Assembly: GCF_003609635.1 (NCBI RefSeq)
Contig: NZ_MCIA01000006.1
Coordinates: 1 to 64,000, forward strand
Reading direction: 5' to 3'
DNA: 64,000 bases
Source: Lacrimispora algidixylanolytica
GTDB lineage: Bacteria > Bacillota > Clostridia > Lachnospirales > Lachnospiraceae
Part shown: in pieces, positions 38,916 to 47,560 of the stretch
How the letters are laid out: the number at the start of each line of letters is the position of its first letter
How positions within the stretch are numbered: position 1 is the first letter of the stretch
The notes under the pieces: model-generated
The model's input: only the letters and a program-made list of their open reading frames with translations
What the model was told of the DNA's origin: nothing
Databases searched by the model: none
Position numbers and translations under genes: made by a program

Positions 38916-39548
38916 TTATTTACGATATGCTTTCTGTAAAGCATCCAAAAAGTATTCCGGGCTTTGGGCTCCGGATACGGTATACTTGCCATCAATGATA
39001 AAATGAGGAATGCTGTTAATTACAAGCTTTCCTGCCTCATCTTCATCTCTTTGAATCTTAGTGGAAAAAACACCTTTTTCCCGATGAGCCATAAACTCGG
39101 TTAAGTCTAACCCCAGTTCCTTTGAAAGCTTAAACAGTAAATCCTCGTCCTCGATATCAATACCTTCTGAAAAGACTCCTCGGAAAAAGCGACGGATTAG
39201 TTCCTGATCTTTTCCCTGGCTGGCGGCGTAATGTGCAATCTCATGAGCAAGTCTTGTGCTGCCGACTTTTAATAACTCAAAATGGAAGTCAAGACCTACT
39301 TGACGGGCAGCTTCTGCAATGCCGTCGTTGTTGGCTTTCGCCTGAGCATAGCTGACACCATACTTATCAGAAATAATCTGGTTAATATCTTTGCCTTTTG
39401 TAGCTTCCGATGCCATATTAAGCTCAAAGCTTTTAAAAATCAAGGTTACCTCATCACGATGCTCAAATTTGTCCAGTGCAAGCTCTAATTTTCTTTCCCC
39501 AAGGTAACAATACGGACATATAAAATCAAACCATATTTCAATTCTCAT
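38916..39548 (-). CDS. DsbA-family oxidoreductase (FrnE-like)
   Basis: A 210-residue thioredoxin-fold protein with active site C11-P-Y-C14 (FICPYCYLGE), the helical insertion typical of FrnE/HCCA isomerase relatives and the cis-proline region INSIPHFIIDG. No signal peptide, so it is a cytosolic disulfide or glutathione-dependent enzyme. It is transcribed alone from a consensus promoter at 39628-39656 with an operator-like palindrome just downstream. Confidence 0.92.
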   Translation of the reverse strand: MRIEIWFDFICPYCYLGERKLELALDKFEHRDEVTLIFKSFELNMASEATKGKDINQIISDKYGVSYAQAKANNDGIAEAARQVGLDFHFELLKVGSTRLAHEIAHYAASQGKDQELIRRFFRGVFSEGIDIEDEDLLFKLSKELGLDLTEFMAHREKGVFSTKIQRDEDEAGKLVINSIPHFIIDGKYTVSGAQSPEYFLDALQKAYRK

Positions 39549-39596
39549 AGTGTTAACTCCTTTCTATTCCAGTGAGATGGAGTAGTGTTGTTTAAA

Positions 39597-39615
39597 TGTA
39601 ACTAACATTATTACA
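39597..39615 (-). promoter_or_regulatory. operator-like palindrome of the FrnE-like gene
   Basis: TGTAA (39597-39601) and TTACA (39611-39615) in a 19-base dyad, TGTAACTAACATTATTACA, lying between the predicted start site near 39621 and the gene. Its first ten bases recur at the MFS promoter at 52714-52723. Confidence 0.55.
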
Positions 39616-39627
39616 GTTATTAATTCC

Positions 39628-39656
39628 ATTATACGAATTCCGGAGAACTTTGTCAA
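39628..39656 (-). promoter_or_regulatory. promoter of the FrnE-like gene
   Basis: Minus strand TTGACA (39656-39651), 17-base spacer, TATAAT (39633-39628); both boxes perfect. Confidence 0.85.
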
Positions 39657-39678
39657 CACATGGGAAAAGATTTCATTG

Positions 39679-40641
39679 CTATTGTTTGGTCAGCTTTTTA
39701 TAAGCAATAAGATCCTGATTCCAGGACTCATATTTTTTATCCTTGCGGTAATCGGTCAAAGTACCTTCTTTTGCCAAAAAGGCACCGATATAGTTTGAGA
39801 TTTTTACACTTCCAAAATAGTTTGGATGATCGCCCTCATCTCTGGTATCCTTTTGCCAATCAAATGGAACTTCGTCTTGCATTATATTAAAATCAATGAA
39901 TTTAAGTTGATTTTCATTGGCAAGAGCCGTCGCCGAGTTGTGTTTGGAAGCGGTCCAGTTCTTTGGGGTAGGAGTGGAGTAGAGAATCAATTGAATATTT
40001 TGATCCTTGCAAAGCTGTATGATATTATTAATATACTGGGAAGGCTGATCTCCAATTGGATAAATAGATTCACTTTCCTTTACATAAGGTCCGCCTTTGT
40101 ATGGGTTTATAACTGGCACGTACTTAAAGCCTTTATAGGTCACAATTGGTCCGTCGGCTGCCTTATCTTTCAGATTCCTCAGCATATTTAAGTGGAAATA
40201 TTTCCAGTTGCTATGAAATTTATAAACAGGAAATAAGTTTTTCATGTTTTCATCCACCATATTATCCAGAGCATTGAGATATTTAAAGTCTCTGTAAAAT
40301 GCATTGGTTTCGAGAAAAATGATTTTTGGAGATTGTTTTTTTAACACCTTCTCCAACAGGTAGTAAGTATCTTGTAGCCTCTGTCCTGGTACTCCAATGT
40401 TATAACCCGTGTAGCCGTAGTCCTTCCAGATTTCCATGGGAGATATACTTGATACGGCCTCACTGTCACCGATTACAAGGTAATCAATTGTATTTTCAGG
40501 CTCACTTGCAATGCTGTTTGTCTTTTTGTATAAGCCGCTGTCCATGGTGTTATTTGGAAGGATCACATACGATAACCCGTACAGCAAAATAAAAAGTCCA
40601 GATAGAAAAAGAACTATTTTAGCTTTGTTATTGATTTTCAT
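39679..40641 (-). CDS. DltD-like SGNH-fold protein
   Basis: A 320-residue protein with one N-terminal membrane helix (IVLFLSGLFILLYGLSYVIL) and an extracytoplasmic SGNH/DltD-like domain. Block I is VIGDSEAVSS near residues 56-65; the C-terminal DEGDHPNYFGSVKISN supplies the aspartate-histidine pair. DltD acts outside the cell at the end of the D-alanylation pathway. The frame is open to 40767 inside the MBOAT gene, but MKINNKAK at 40641 with AGGTGATC upstream is the natural start. Last gene of the dlt-like operon, 12 bases after the MBOAT gene. Confidence 0.78.
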   Translation of the reverse strand: MKINNKAKIVLFLSGLFILLYGLSYVILPNNTMDSGLYKKTNSIASEPENTIDYLVIGDSEAVSSISPMEIWKDYGYTGYNIGVPGQRLQDTYYLLEKVLKKQSPKIIFLETNAFYRDFKYLNALDNMVDENMKNLFPVYKFHSNWKYFHLNMLRNLKDKAADGPIVTYKGFKYVPVINPYKGGPYVKESESIYPIGDQPSQYINNIIQLCKDQNIQLILYSTPTPKNWTASKHNSATALANENQLKFIDFNIMQDEVPFDWQKDTRDEGDHPNYFGSVKISNYIGAFLAKEGTLTDYRKDKKYESWNQDLIAYKKLTKQ

Positions 40642-40652
40642 TTGATCACCTC

Positions 40653-42236
40653 TTAAAATCCGGCATAAATAAGTTTTACCGGTAAATATCCTTCGCCGTA
40701 AGCGCCCAAAATAAGCACAACTATAATTGCGGCATAAAGAAAGCCAAATCGGGCGGGCATACGCCAAGTAGAAATTCGGTCCCGAATAGAAATTCCCCGT
40801 TCATGAATCACTCCCACGATTAGCAATGTTACAAGGCCAAAGAATACAGCAAAAAAATCTTGAATGGAAACACCAAGTTTAAGGAGAGATCCGTCCGTCA
40901 ACACTGACCAGTTAAAACCAGTAAATATGGAGGCGAACATCTGAAATCCTTGACTTAAGCTTCTTGCGGCAAAAAATAGCTCTCCTATAAATACGATGAT
41001 AAGCAGTTTCACTGTTTGAAAGATGCGGTAAGGAATTCGCTCCCGATTAATATGCAGAGCGTTTGTCAAAGTCACAACAGCTGGTTCTGTAAGATTTTCA
41101 AAAAGTATAATGGCAAGATAATACATGCCAAAGAAGATGTAATGCCATCCAGTTCCATGCCAAAATCCATTAGCCATCCATACTCCAAATAGAGGGAGTG
41201 AAGTGGATAATACCTGACCTAAGTGTTTTCCGAATTTCTCTCTGGATTTTTTCCCTAGCTTTTTCCCGAATTTGGTTAGTGATATGGGATAAAAAACATA
41301 ATCCTTTAACCAGGTACCAAGAGTGATATGCCAGCGTCTCCAAAATTCAGATGCAGTTTTGGCAAAAAAGGGCTGGCGGAAGTTCTCTGGGATCGTAACT
41401 CCCAAAATCTCCCCGGCACCGATGGTCATATCAATACAACCTGAGAAATCAGCATATAGCTGGAACGTATATAAAACAGCTCCTATGATAATGGTGATTC
41501 CACTGTAATTGCCCGGAGTATTAAAGATGCTCTCAACAAGTGGATTGAGCCGGTCTGCAATAATAAGTTTTTTAAATAATCCCCATAGAATTCTCTGTAA
41601 CCCATAGGTTAGGTTTTTGTATTGGATCTGTTTTCCCTCATACAGAGATTCTGCCACCTGACTGTAACGGCTGATAGGACCTTCCATCAAGGTTGGGAAA
41701 AAGGCAAGGTATAGGGCAAGCCGTTCCAGATTATCATCTGGCTTGATTTTTTCATAATAAACATCAACGAGGTAAGAGACTGCCTGCAATGTGTAAAAGG
41801 AGATTCCAATGGGAACCACAAAGTGAGTGGCAGGCAATATGCTTTTTAGTGAAAATAGATTCATTACATCATTGAGATTTGAAACAAAAAAGTTAGAGTA
41901 CTTTAACAACAGCAAAATCCCAAGCTGAAATCCGATTCCAAACCAGAGGATGTGGCGGCGTTTTTTTGCAAACACTGCTTTTGATGCTTTTTTATCCTGG
42001 GTTACAGCTAACTCTTTTTTTTCTTCTGATCTGCAATGATCAAGCCACAATCCGGTATGATGGATTAGCAAAGTAGATAATAGCAGGTAGATCAACAGTT
42101 TCCCGCTGATGGAATAAAAGAAAATATAGCTGGCTAGCAAAAGGACCCTGGAACGGTGGCGCTGAGGGCTAATATAGTAGGCCGCCAGCACCAAAGGGAA
42201 AAAAGCAAATAGATAGAGGGGGGAATTGTATGTCAT
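40653..42236 (-). CDS. DltB-like MBOAT acyltransferase
   Basis: A 527-residue membrane-bound O-acyltransferase with about 12 membrane segments. The conserved asparagine/histidine region RRWHITLGTWLKDYVFYP and the catalytic histidine in FWHGTGWHYIFFG near residue 350 are present. In Dlt systems this protein moves the aminoacyl group from the carrier protein across the membrane. It is about 100 residues longer than typical DltB, mainly from a charged loop near residues 70-95 and a C-terminal extension. It begins three bases after the carrier protein gene. Confidence 0.88.
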   Translation of the reverse strand: MTYNSPLYLFAFFPLVLAAYYISPQRHRSRVLLLASYIFFYSISGKLLIYLLLSTLLIHHTGLWLDHCRSEEKKELAVTQDKKASKAVFAKKRRHILWFGIGFQLGILLLLKYSNFFVSNLNDVMNLFSLKSILPATHFVVPIGISFYTLQAVSYLVDVYYEKIKPDDNLERLALYLAFFPTLMEGPISRYSQVAESLYEGKQIQYKNLTYGLQRILWGLFKKLIIADRLNPLVESIFNTPGNYSGITIIIGAVLYTFQLYADFSGCIDMTIGAGEILGVTIPENFRQPFFAKTASEFWRRWHITLGTWLKDYVFYPISLTKFGKKLGKKSREKFGKHLGQVLSTSLPLFGVWMANGFWHGTGWHYIFFGMYYLAIILFENLTEPAVVTLTNALHINRERIPYRIFQTVKLLIIVFIGELFFAARSLSQGFQMFASIFTGFNWSVLTDGSLLKLGVSIQDFFAVFFGLVTLLIVGVIHERGISIRDRISTWRMPARFGFLYAAIIVVLILGAYGEGYLPVKLIYAGF

Positions 42237-42239
42237 TTA

Positions 42240-42467
42240 TTAGTCCTCTTGTAAATGGTTAATCATATTCCAGATTGCATCTGCTGAATTAAAGTTGGTA
42301 GGTATCATTTCACCTGGTGTGATCTCTACATCAAAAGCGTCCTCTAATTCAGGAATGAGAGAGAGGATAGAAAAAGAATCTAAAAGTCCTCCATCAATTA
42401 ACTTTGTCTCTGTCTCGTAGTCAATACCTGGATTGATTCCGTTTAATATTTCTAATAACTGTTCCAT
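42240..42467 (-). CDS. DltC-like acyl/aminoacyl carrier protein
   Basis: A 75-residue acidic four-helix carrier. The phosphopantetheine serine is S31 in the GGLLDSFSIL motif, which is the DltC form (LLDSF) rather than the fatty-acid ACP form (DSLDxV). It sits between the decarboxylase and the MBOAT gene, with GGAGACAAAC before ATG 42467. It should carry the product of the adenylation enzyme as a thioester. Confidence 0.9.
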   Translation of the reverse strand: MEQLLEILNGINPGIDYETETKLIDGGLLDSFSILSLIPELEDAFDVEITPGEMIPTNFNSADAIWNMINHLQED

Positions 42468-42480
42468 TTGTTTGTCTCCT

Positions 42481-43665
42481 TTATGATTGAAAATAATTTA
42501 ATATATTGGTTGGCATGGATTGCCGTGCTGCAGTAATTTGGTCTTTCTCAGAATAAAGAAGGACAGTAGGTAAATCTCGGCTTAGGAATAGTGACATGCC
42601 TTCTGTGACGGAATAGGCGCCTGTTTTTTTGAAAACAAGATAATCACCAAGTTGTAAGTTTTTAAGAGGGTATTGTTTACAAAGCATATCATTAACCGTA
42701 CAAAGAGAACCGCAGATGGTCCATTCCTCTGTTTCTCCTGTTTCGTCTCCCAGATGGAGGATCGGTGGTTTTTTCATGGCAAGCATCTGACCGTAATAAT
42801 TCACCTGGTGGCAGCCGCCGTCAACGATGCAGTAGTTTACACCTTTATTTGTCTTCTTATCGACTACTTGAGTTACATAGTAGCCACAGGAGGCGGCAAT
42901 GAATCGACCCATCTCCAGAGTGACCGATCCGCCGAAGGTCATGGCTCTAATGGCACTTGAAAGGTCATTTAGCATTTCATCTTCTTTGTTTTCTTCCTCT
43001 TCAAAGTAGCAGACGGGGAGACCTGGGCCATATTCAATTTTCTTCACTGTAAATCCATATGCTTCTTTTAATTCTCCACACATGGCATCAAGCTTTGTAA
43101 GCTCTTTGGAAAGTCTTGAGGAGGATTTTTTCTGGGTGCCGGAGAAATACTGAATTCCTTCTATTGTAATCCACTGATAAGGACCTTTTTGAATGATTTC
43201 TTTCATCAGATTTTCGTCCATACCAAACTGATTACCGCTAGTAAGCCTTAATAGCACTGGAATAGAAACTTGATGTTTCTCGGCAGAATCATGTAACATC
43301 TGCCAGTGAGAGAGGGATTCGGCGGTATAGGTAATGCTTCCTCCATACGTTTTTACGGCATGATCCACGTCAAGGGCATTTTTATGAACGCCAGAGAGAA
43401 CGATCTTATCTCCAGGGATCTGGGCTCTTTCGCAGATAGAGAATTCTCCGGGTGAACACACCTCAAAGAAATCCACCAGTGGAACGAGACTTTTCGTCAG
43501 GAAAGGGTTAGCTTTCATGGCATAACATAGCTCTACATGATCGCCTAATATATTTTTTATTTTTTGAATTTGTCTGGCTAAAATATCGGTATCAAACAGA
43601 TAGAGGGGAGTTTGATAGTCTTTGATAACATTTAAAAGCTTTGGGTTAGATACTGATTTTTTCAT
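42481..43665 (-). CDS. PLP-dependent fold-III decarboxylase (DAPDC/ODC/BtrK-like)
   Basis: A 394-residue alanine-racemase-fold enzyme. The PLP lysine is K51 in CYAMKANPF; EYGPGLPV and EMGRFIAASCGYY follow in the middle; CGSLCTVNDML holds the dimer-interface cysteine-aspartate site; and GAYSVTEG is the PLP-phosphate motif near the C-terminus. These are the marks of diaminopimelate/ornithine decarboxylases. Free lysine synthesis is unlikely here, because the gene overlaps the adenylation gene by four bases (ATGA) and precedes the carrier protein. BtrK of butirosin synthesis, same fold, decarboxylates glutamyl-carrier protein and is the best functional analogue. GTG 43671 is an alternative start. 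Confidence 0.88.
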   Translation of the reverse strand: MKKSVSNPKLLNVIKDYQTPLYLFDTDILARQIQKIKNILGDHVELCYAMKANPFLTKSLVPLVDFFEVCSPGEFSICERAQIPGDKIVLSGVHKNALDVDHAVKTYGGSITYTAESLSHWQMLHDSAEKHQVSIPVLLRLTSGNQFGMDENLMKEIIQKGPYQWITIEGIQYFSGTQKKSSSRLSKELTKLDAMCGELKEAYGFTVKKIEYGPGLPVCYFEEEENKEDEMLNDLSSAIRAMTFGGSVTLEMGRFIAASCGYYVTQVVDKKTNKGVNYCIVDGGCHQVNYYGQMLAMKKPPILHLGDETGETEEWTICGSLCTVNDMLCKQYPLKNLQLGDYLVFKKTGAYSVTEGMSLFLSRDLPTVLLYSEKDQITAARQSMPTNILNYFQS

Positions 43666-45167
43666 AAACACATCTCCAGTAGTTTTTTTCTGTCTATTTT
43701 CCCATTAGGGGTAATTGGAAATTCGGTGATAGTACGAAACGCAGTTGGTATCATATAGGAAGGAAGCGATTTGCGCATTTGTTCGGAAAGTTCCTTTCCT
43801 TCCATGCTGCCTACATAAAAAGCAGTGATTCGATTACGTTTTTCCTCAAAGACACAACATGCCCGTTCAATGGGAGAAAAGCTGTTAATTGCCATTTCTA
43901 TTTCTTCCAGCTCAATTCGGTGTCCCATATGTTTGATCTGAAAGTCTTTTCGACCAGCAAAGCAAAGGTCGTTGTCTTCATTATAAAAGGCCAGATCTCC
44001 GGTTTTGTAGATCAGCTCTAGATAATTCTGGTTGAGAGGATTCTGGATAAAGGCACGTTTTGTCTGTTCCGGGTTGTTATAATAACCAAGGGCAAGGGCA
44101 GTTCCAGAGACACAAAGCTCGCCGTTAACTCCTGTCGTTGTCACTTGTTTGTTTTCTTCATCAAGTAGAAACACCTTTTCATTGGGAAATGGTCTCCCAA
44201 TCGGAATTTTTTCTTCCGCCTGAAATTCTCTGTTTATCTCATAATAGGTGCAGTTACAGGTGATCTCAGTAGGTCCGTAAAGATTTACATACCGAGCATT
44301 TGGAAGGTACTTCTGCCAGGTGGAGAGCTGTTTCACTGGCATGGCCTCTCCGCTAAATAGCACCTTATTCACCTGATCTGGTATCTTATAGGTAAATCCC
44401 TTAAGCTGGGATACCAAGCAGAGTGCAGATACGGCCCAAATTAAGGTGGTCACCTTTTGATCGCAAAGGTAATCAAGAAGCAGGGTTGGGATTGAAAACA
44501 TCTTTTTTGGTATGATTACCATAGTAGCGCCCATTTTAAGAGTGGAATAAATGTCTTTGACCGATACATCAAAGTCAAATGGGGCTTGATTTCCGATCCG
44601 ATCTTCCTCCGTTATGTGAAACAGTGAGGGGAAGTATTCCATAAAATCAATTACCGACCGGTGGCTTACCAAGACACCCTTTGGAATGCCGGTAGAGCCA
44701 GAGGTAAAGTTACAATATAAAGGATCTATATCAAGAAAATTCTCTCGGGTTTTCGCAAGGGCGTCAACGTTTATTTCATGTTTGATCATATGGTGATAAT
44801 CAAAGCATTTCCCAAGGTATCCAGCTTCCTTAATCACGCTTGTATCAGAGCCGAGGATAATGATGGAACCTGCATTAGAGGTTTCTAAAATCTGTCGGAT
44901 GCGAGTGGGAGGCTGATCCATATTAATAGAAATATAAAAACAACCCGCGGATACGATTCCCATAAAAGCAGTAAGGGCTTCCACGCTTTTGTCCATGAAT
45001 ACAGCAACAGGGCTATGTGGAACCTCCTGTTCGGATAAAAAGCTACCAATGCGCCTTGCATTATCTAATAGCTCTTCATAGGTAGCGCTTTTTTCAGGAT
45101 CTAAGACAGCTATTTTGTCCGGATGCGTGGTAGCAGAGTGCTCCAGATATTCTAATATATTTTTCAT
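43662..45167 (-). CDS. DltA-like amino acid adenylation enzyme
   Basis: A 501-residue AMP-forming ligase. The A3 loop is FTSGSTGIPKGVLVSH; the amino-group aspartate is in FDFDVSVKDIY; the A5 motif is NLYGPTE; the A7-A8 region is YKTGDLAF and GRKDFQIKHMGHRIEL; and the catalytic lysine is in NGKIDRKKL near the C-terminus. A stand-alone enzyme of this size charging a DltC-like carrier is DltA-like. The chirality cysteine of DltA (FCGE) is serine here (FSGE), and the residue three after the aspartate-valine-serine is lysine rather than methionine, so D-alanine may not be the substrate. Confidence 0.88.
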   Translation of the reverse strand: MKNILEYLEHSATTHPDKIAVLDPEKSATYEELLDNARRIGSFLSEQEVPHSPVAVFMDKSVEALTAFMGIVSAGCFYISINMDQPPTRIRQILETSNAGSIIILGSDTSVIKEAGYLGKCFDYHHMIKHEINVDALAKTRENFLDIDPLYCNFTSGSTGIPKGVLVSHRSVIDFMEYFPSLFHITEEDRIGNQAPFDFDVSVKDIYSTLKMGATMVIIPKKMFSIPTLLLDYLCDQKVTTLIWAVSALCLVSQLKGFTYKIPDQVNKVLFSGEAMPVKQLSTWQKYLPNARYVNLYGPTEITCNCTYYEINREFQAEEKIPIGRPFPNEKVFLLDEENKQVTTTGVNGELCVSGTALALGYYNNPEQTKRAFIQNPLNQNYLELIYKTGDLAFYNEDNDLCFAGRKDFQIKHMGHRIELEEIEMAINSFSPIERACCVFEEKRNRITAFYVGSMEGKELSEQMRKSLPSYMIPTAFRTITEFPITPNGKIDRKKLLEMCL

Positions 45168-45173
45168 AAGTTC

Positions 45174-46505
45174 TTATTCCTTTCCTGGAGTTGCCACGGG
45201 AAAGATGGCCCGTGCCTCAAACCGTGTCCGATTTTTTCTTATCTTAAAGGTTCCGTTCATTTGCTCTGTGATTTTACGGCAGGTTTTCAGTCCGATTCCT
45301 GTGCTTTCTGCCAATTTATCATCCTGTCGGTTGTCGTTGCTGATGCTGATGATCAACCGGTTTCCATTGCAACTGGCATTTACAAGAACGGGTCCACTGG
45401 CGTTTGCATATTTCCTCACATTGGAGAACAGGTTGTCAAAGAGACGTTTAAAATACTGGATATCAGCCGTCATCATGCAGGATTGTTCCAAAAGTCCTGT
45501 TCTTACATCGAATCCTTGATTGCTTAAATCAAACACATGCTCACTGATTAGCTGTTCTAAAAGTATCCTAGCATCAAAGGTTTCTTTCTTCATTAAGATG
45601 GTTTCTTTCCCAAACACAAGAAAGTATTGAAATAGCTTATCGGACAATTCCTTTAACTGTAAGGATTTGTCCTTGCAGCTTTTGATATATTTGTAAAGCT
45701 GATCTTCGGAATGGTAGCCTTTTGTCTCCAGAATCTCTAGATAGCCGATAAGTGCAGTAAGTGGAGTTCTAATATCATGGGACATGGAGGTAATCAACTC
45801 GCTGTTTGCTTCCCAGGCCTCTTTCTCGCTTTTGTATCGTGTGATGATAGAATTTCTCATATTGTCGGCATTTATGGCCAGTTGAGCGATTTCATCACTT
45901 CCTTTATGATAAATAGGTTGTTCAAGATTCCCTTGCTCAATTAAGGATACTTCTTTTGAAAGGAGCATGATCCGGGCAATAATCCTGTGATTGTAATAAA
46001 TTACAATACCAAATAAAAATAAAAGGAAGACTCCAAGTGAGACGTAAAATACTAAGTTATACCATTTGATTTCAGAAAAATCGATAATGGAAACAGAATA
46101 GGTTCCGTCTGTAAATGCGATGTCCCTGGTAAGCTGCTGCGTGTCTTCTAAAAAGATTTCTGCTGTTTCATAAGAATAATAAGATTCATTCCAGAAACCG
46201 GATTCATAGATAGTCTCATCCCCGCTGTATATCGTAACATAGGTATATTTATGGCTCTTAATCCATTTGGACAAGGCTCTTACATCTTTAACTGATAGTT
46301 TGTTTTTCTTTATATAATTTTCGATGGAATCTTGATAGGTTTCCAACCGACTTCCGGCGGATTCCGTATTTAAGTGATTTGAGGAAATTAAATAGTTTCC
46401 CATCGATTGGGTGAATAAATACATGCCAAAGCTAATTATAAGACCAATAGCCAGAACGTATATCTGCTTGTATCGTAGGGAGGTTCTCGCATTAATTTTC
46501 ATCAA
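45174..46505 (-). CDS. sensor histidine kinase in the dlt-like operon
   Basis: A 443-residue kinase. Membrane helices lie near residues 13-32 and 158-178, flanking a 120-residue extracytoplasmic sensor. HAMP follows, then HisKA with the phospho-histidine in SMSHDIRTPLTALIGYLE and HATPase with DNLFSNVRKYA and GIGLKTCRKI. It overlaps the response regulator gene by 14 bases and ends six bases before the adenylation gene, so the kinase is part of the same transcription unit. This suggests the system senses its own envelope effect, for example cationic peptides, by analogy with other dlt regulators. Confidence 0.92.
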   Translation of the reverse strand: MMKINARTSLRYKQIYVLAIGLIISFGMYLFTQSMGNYLISSNHLNTESAGSRLETYQDSIENYIKKNKLSVKDVRALSKWIKSHKYTYVTIYSGDETIYESGFWNESYYSYETAEIFLEDTQQLTRDIAFTDGTYSVSIIDFSEIKWYNLVFYVSLGVFLLFLFGIVIYYNHRIIARIMLLSKEVSLIEQGNLEQPIYHKGSDEIAQLAINADNMRNSIITRYKSEKEAWEANSELITSMSHDIRTPLTALIGYLEILETKGYHSEDQLYKYIKSCKDKSLQLKELSDKLFQYFLVFGKETILMKKETFDARILLEQLISEHVFDLSNQGFDVRTGLLEQSCMMTADIQYFKRLFDNLFSNVRKYANASGPVLVNASCNGNRLIISISNDNRQDDKLAESTGIGLKTCRKITEQMNGTFKIRKNRTRFEARAIFPVATPGKE

Positions 46506-47205
46506 TCTGATAGCCCTTTCCCCAGATAGTACGAATGATTGTTGGATTGTTGGAATCCAATTCCAGCTTTTTACGAAGCTTTAATATATGAACCATAATC
46601 GTATTGGTGGAAGAAGGAAGAAACTTATCATTCCATACGCCTTCATAGATGGCTCTGGCATCCTTTGCACTTCCTCTGTTTTTCACAAGATACATGAGCA
46701 CCTGGTATTCCGTATCCGTAAGATCGATTTTTTGGTTCTCTCTGTATACCACTCGGGTTGCCGTATTGATTATGGTATCCTGAATGCGGATTTCTGTATT
46801 ACTTGTGCCTAGCTGGGATTTCCCTTTGTAAATCACGTATCTTCTTAAAAGAGAATGGACCTTCATAAGAAGTTCGGATTGGGAGAATGGCTTTACCAAA
46901 TAGTCGTCCCCACCGTTTTCATAAGCTACCGTCTTATCGCTTTCTTTTGATTTAGCCGTAAGAAAAAGTATGGGAGCAGAAGAGGTTTTCCGAATCTCTT
47001 TGCAGACATCAATTCCGGATAAGCCAGGCATCATGATGTCTAATATAATTAAATCAATGTCCTGGTTTTTAGAAACAGTAGTTAACGCTTCTGTTCCATT
47101 TGCCGCATCCCAGACAGAATAACCTTTGTTTTCCAGATGGATGCGGAGGACTTCTCGAATATCGGTATCGTCATCCACGATTAGAATCTGCTGTGCAGCC
47201 TCCAT
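46492..47205 (-). CDS. OmpR-family response regulator in the dlt-like operon
   Basis: A 237-residue regulator with a receiver domain (DDDTDIR acidic pocket, phospho-aspartate in LIILDIMMPG, LTAKS, VKPFS) and a C-terminal winged helix (YQVLMYLVKNRG, TIMVHILKLRKKL, IRTIWGKGYQI). ATG 47205 is preferred over 47214 because of AGGAGG spacing. First gene of the operon. Confidence 0.92.
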   Translation of the reverse strand: MEAAQQILIVDDDTDIREVLRIHLENKGYSVWDAANGTEALTTVSKNQDIDLIILDIMMPGLSGIDVCKEIRKTSSAPILFLTAKSKESDKTVAYENGGDDYLVKPFSQSELLMKVHSLLRRYVIYKGKSQLGTSNTEIRIQDTIINTATRVVYRENQKIDLTDTEYQVLMYLVKNRGSAKDARAIYEGVWNDKFLPSSTNTIMVHILKLRKKLELDSNNPTIIRTIWGKGYQIDEN

Positions 47206-47244
47206 GGTCCGCAACCTCCTTAATTAATGTTTTGAATATGAAAA

Positions 47245-47272
47245 ATTATAACATTTAGATAGAGAATAACAA
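47245..47272 (-). promoter_or_regulatory. promoter of the dlt-like operon
   Basis: Minus strand TTGTTA (47272-47267), 16-base spacer, TATAAT (47250-47245), about 40 bases before the regulator start. The remaining intergenic sequence to 47560 is AT-rich, with a TATAAT at 47507-47512 as a possible -10 for the ferritin-like gene and nothing else I can support. Confidence 0.6.
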
Positions 47273-47560
47273 TGTGTTTTAGGAGGATTTAAGAATTATT
47301 AAGAAATGAAATAAAGATACTATTTCCATAGGTTAATAACATCTACCATGCTTTTTTCTTGTCCATCCATTAAGTTTTTTACATTGTACATGCATTCTTT
47401 TCTCCCAAGCTACTTATGATTAGCATGCCCGTAATTGTATTTAATTTCTTAACATTCACTTATGATATTGGGAAAACAAATGTAAATTATGTTATTCCTT
47501 CTCACTTATAATAGAAGGAAGCCATAGGATATAGTTAAGTGATTAATTTGGAGACAATTT

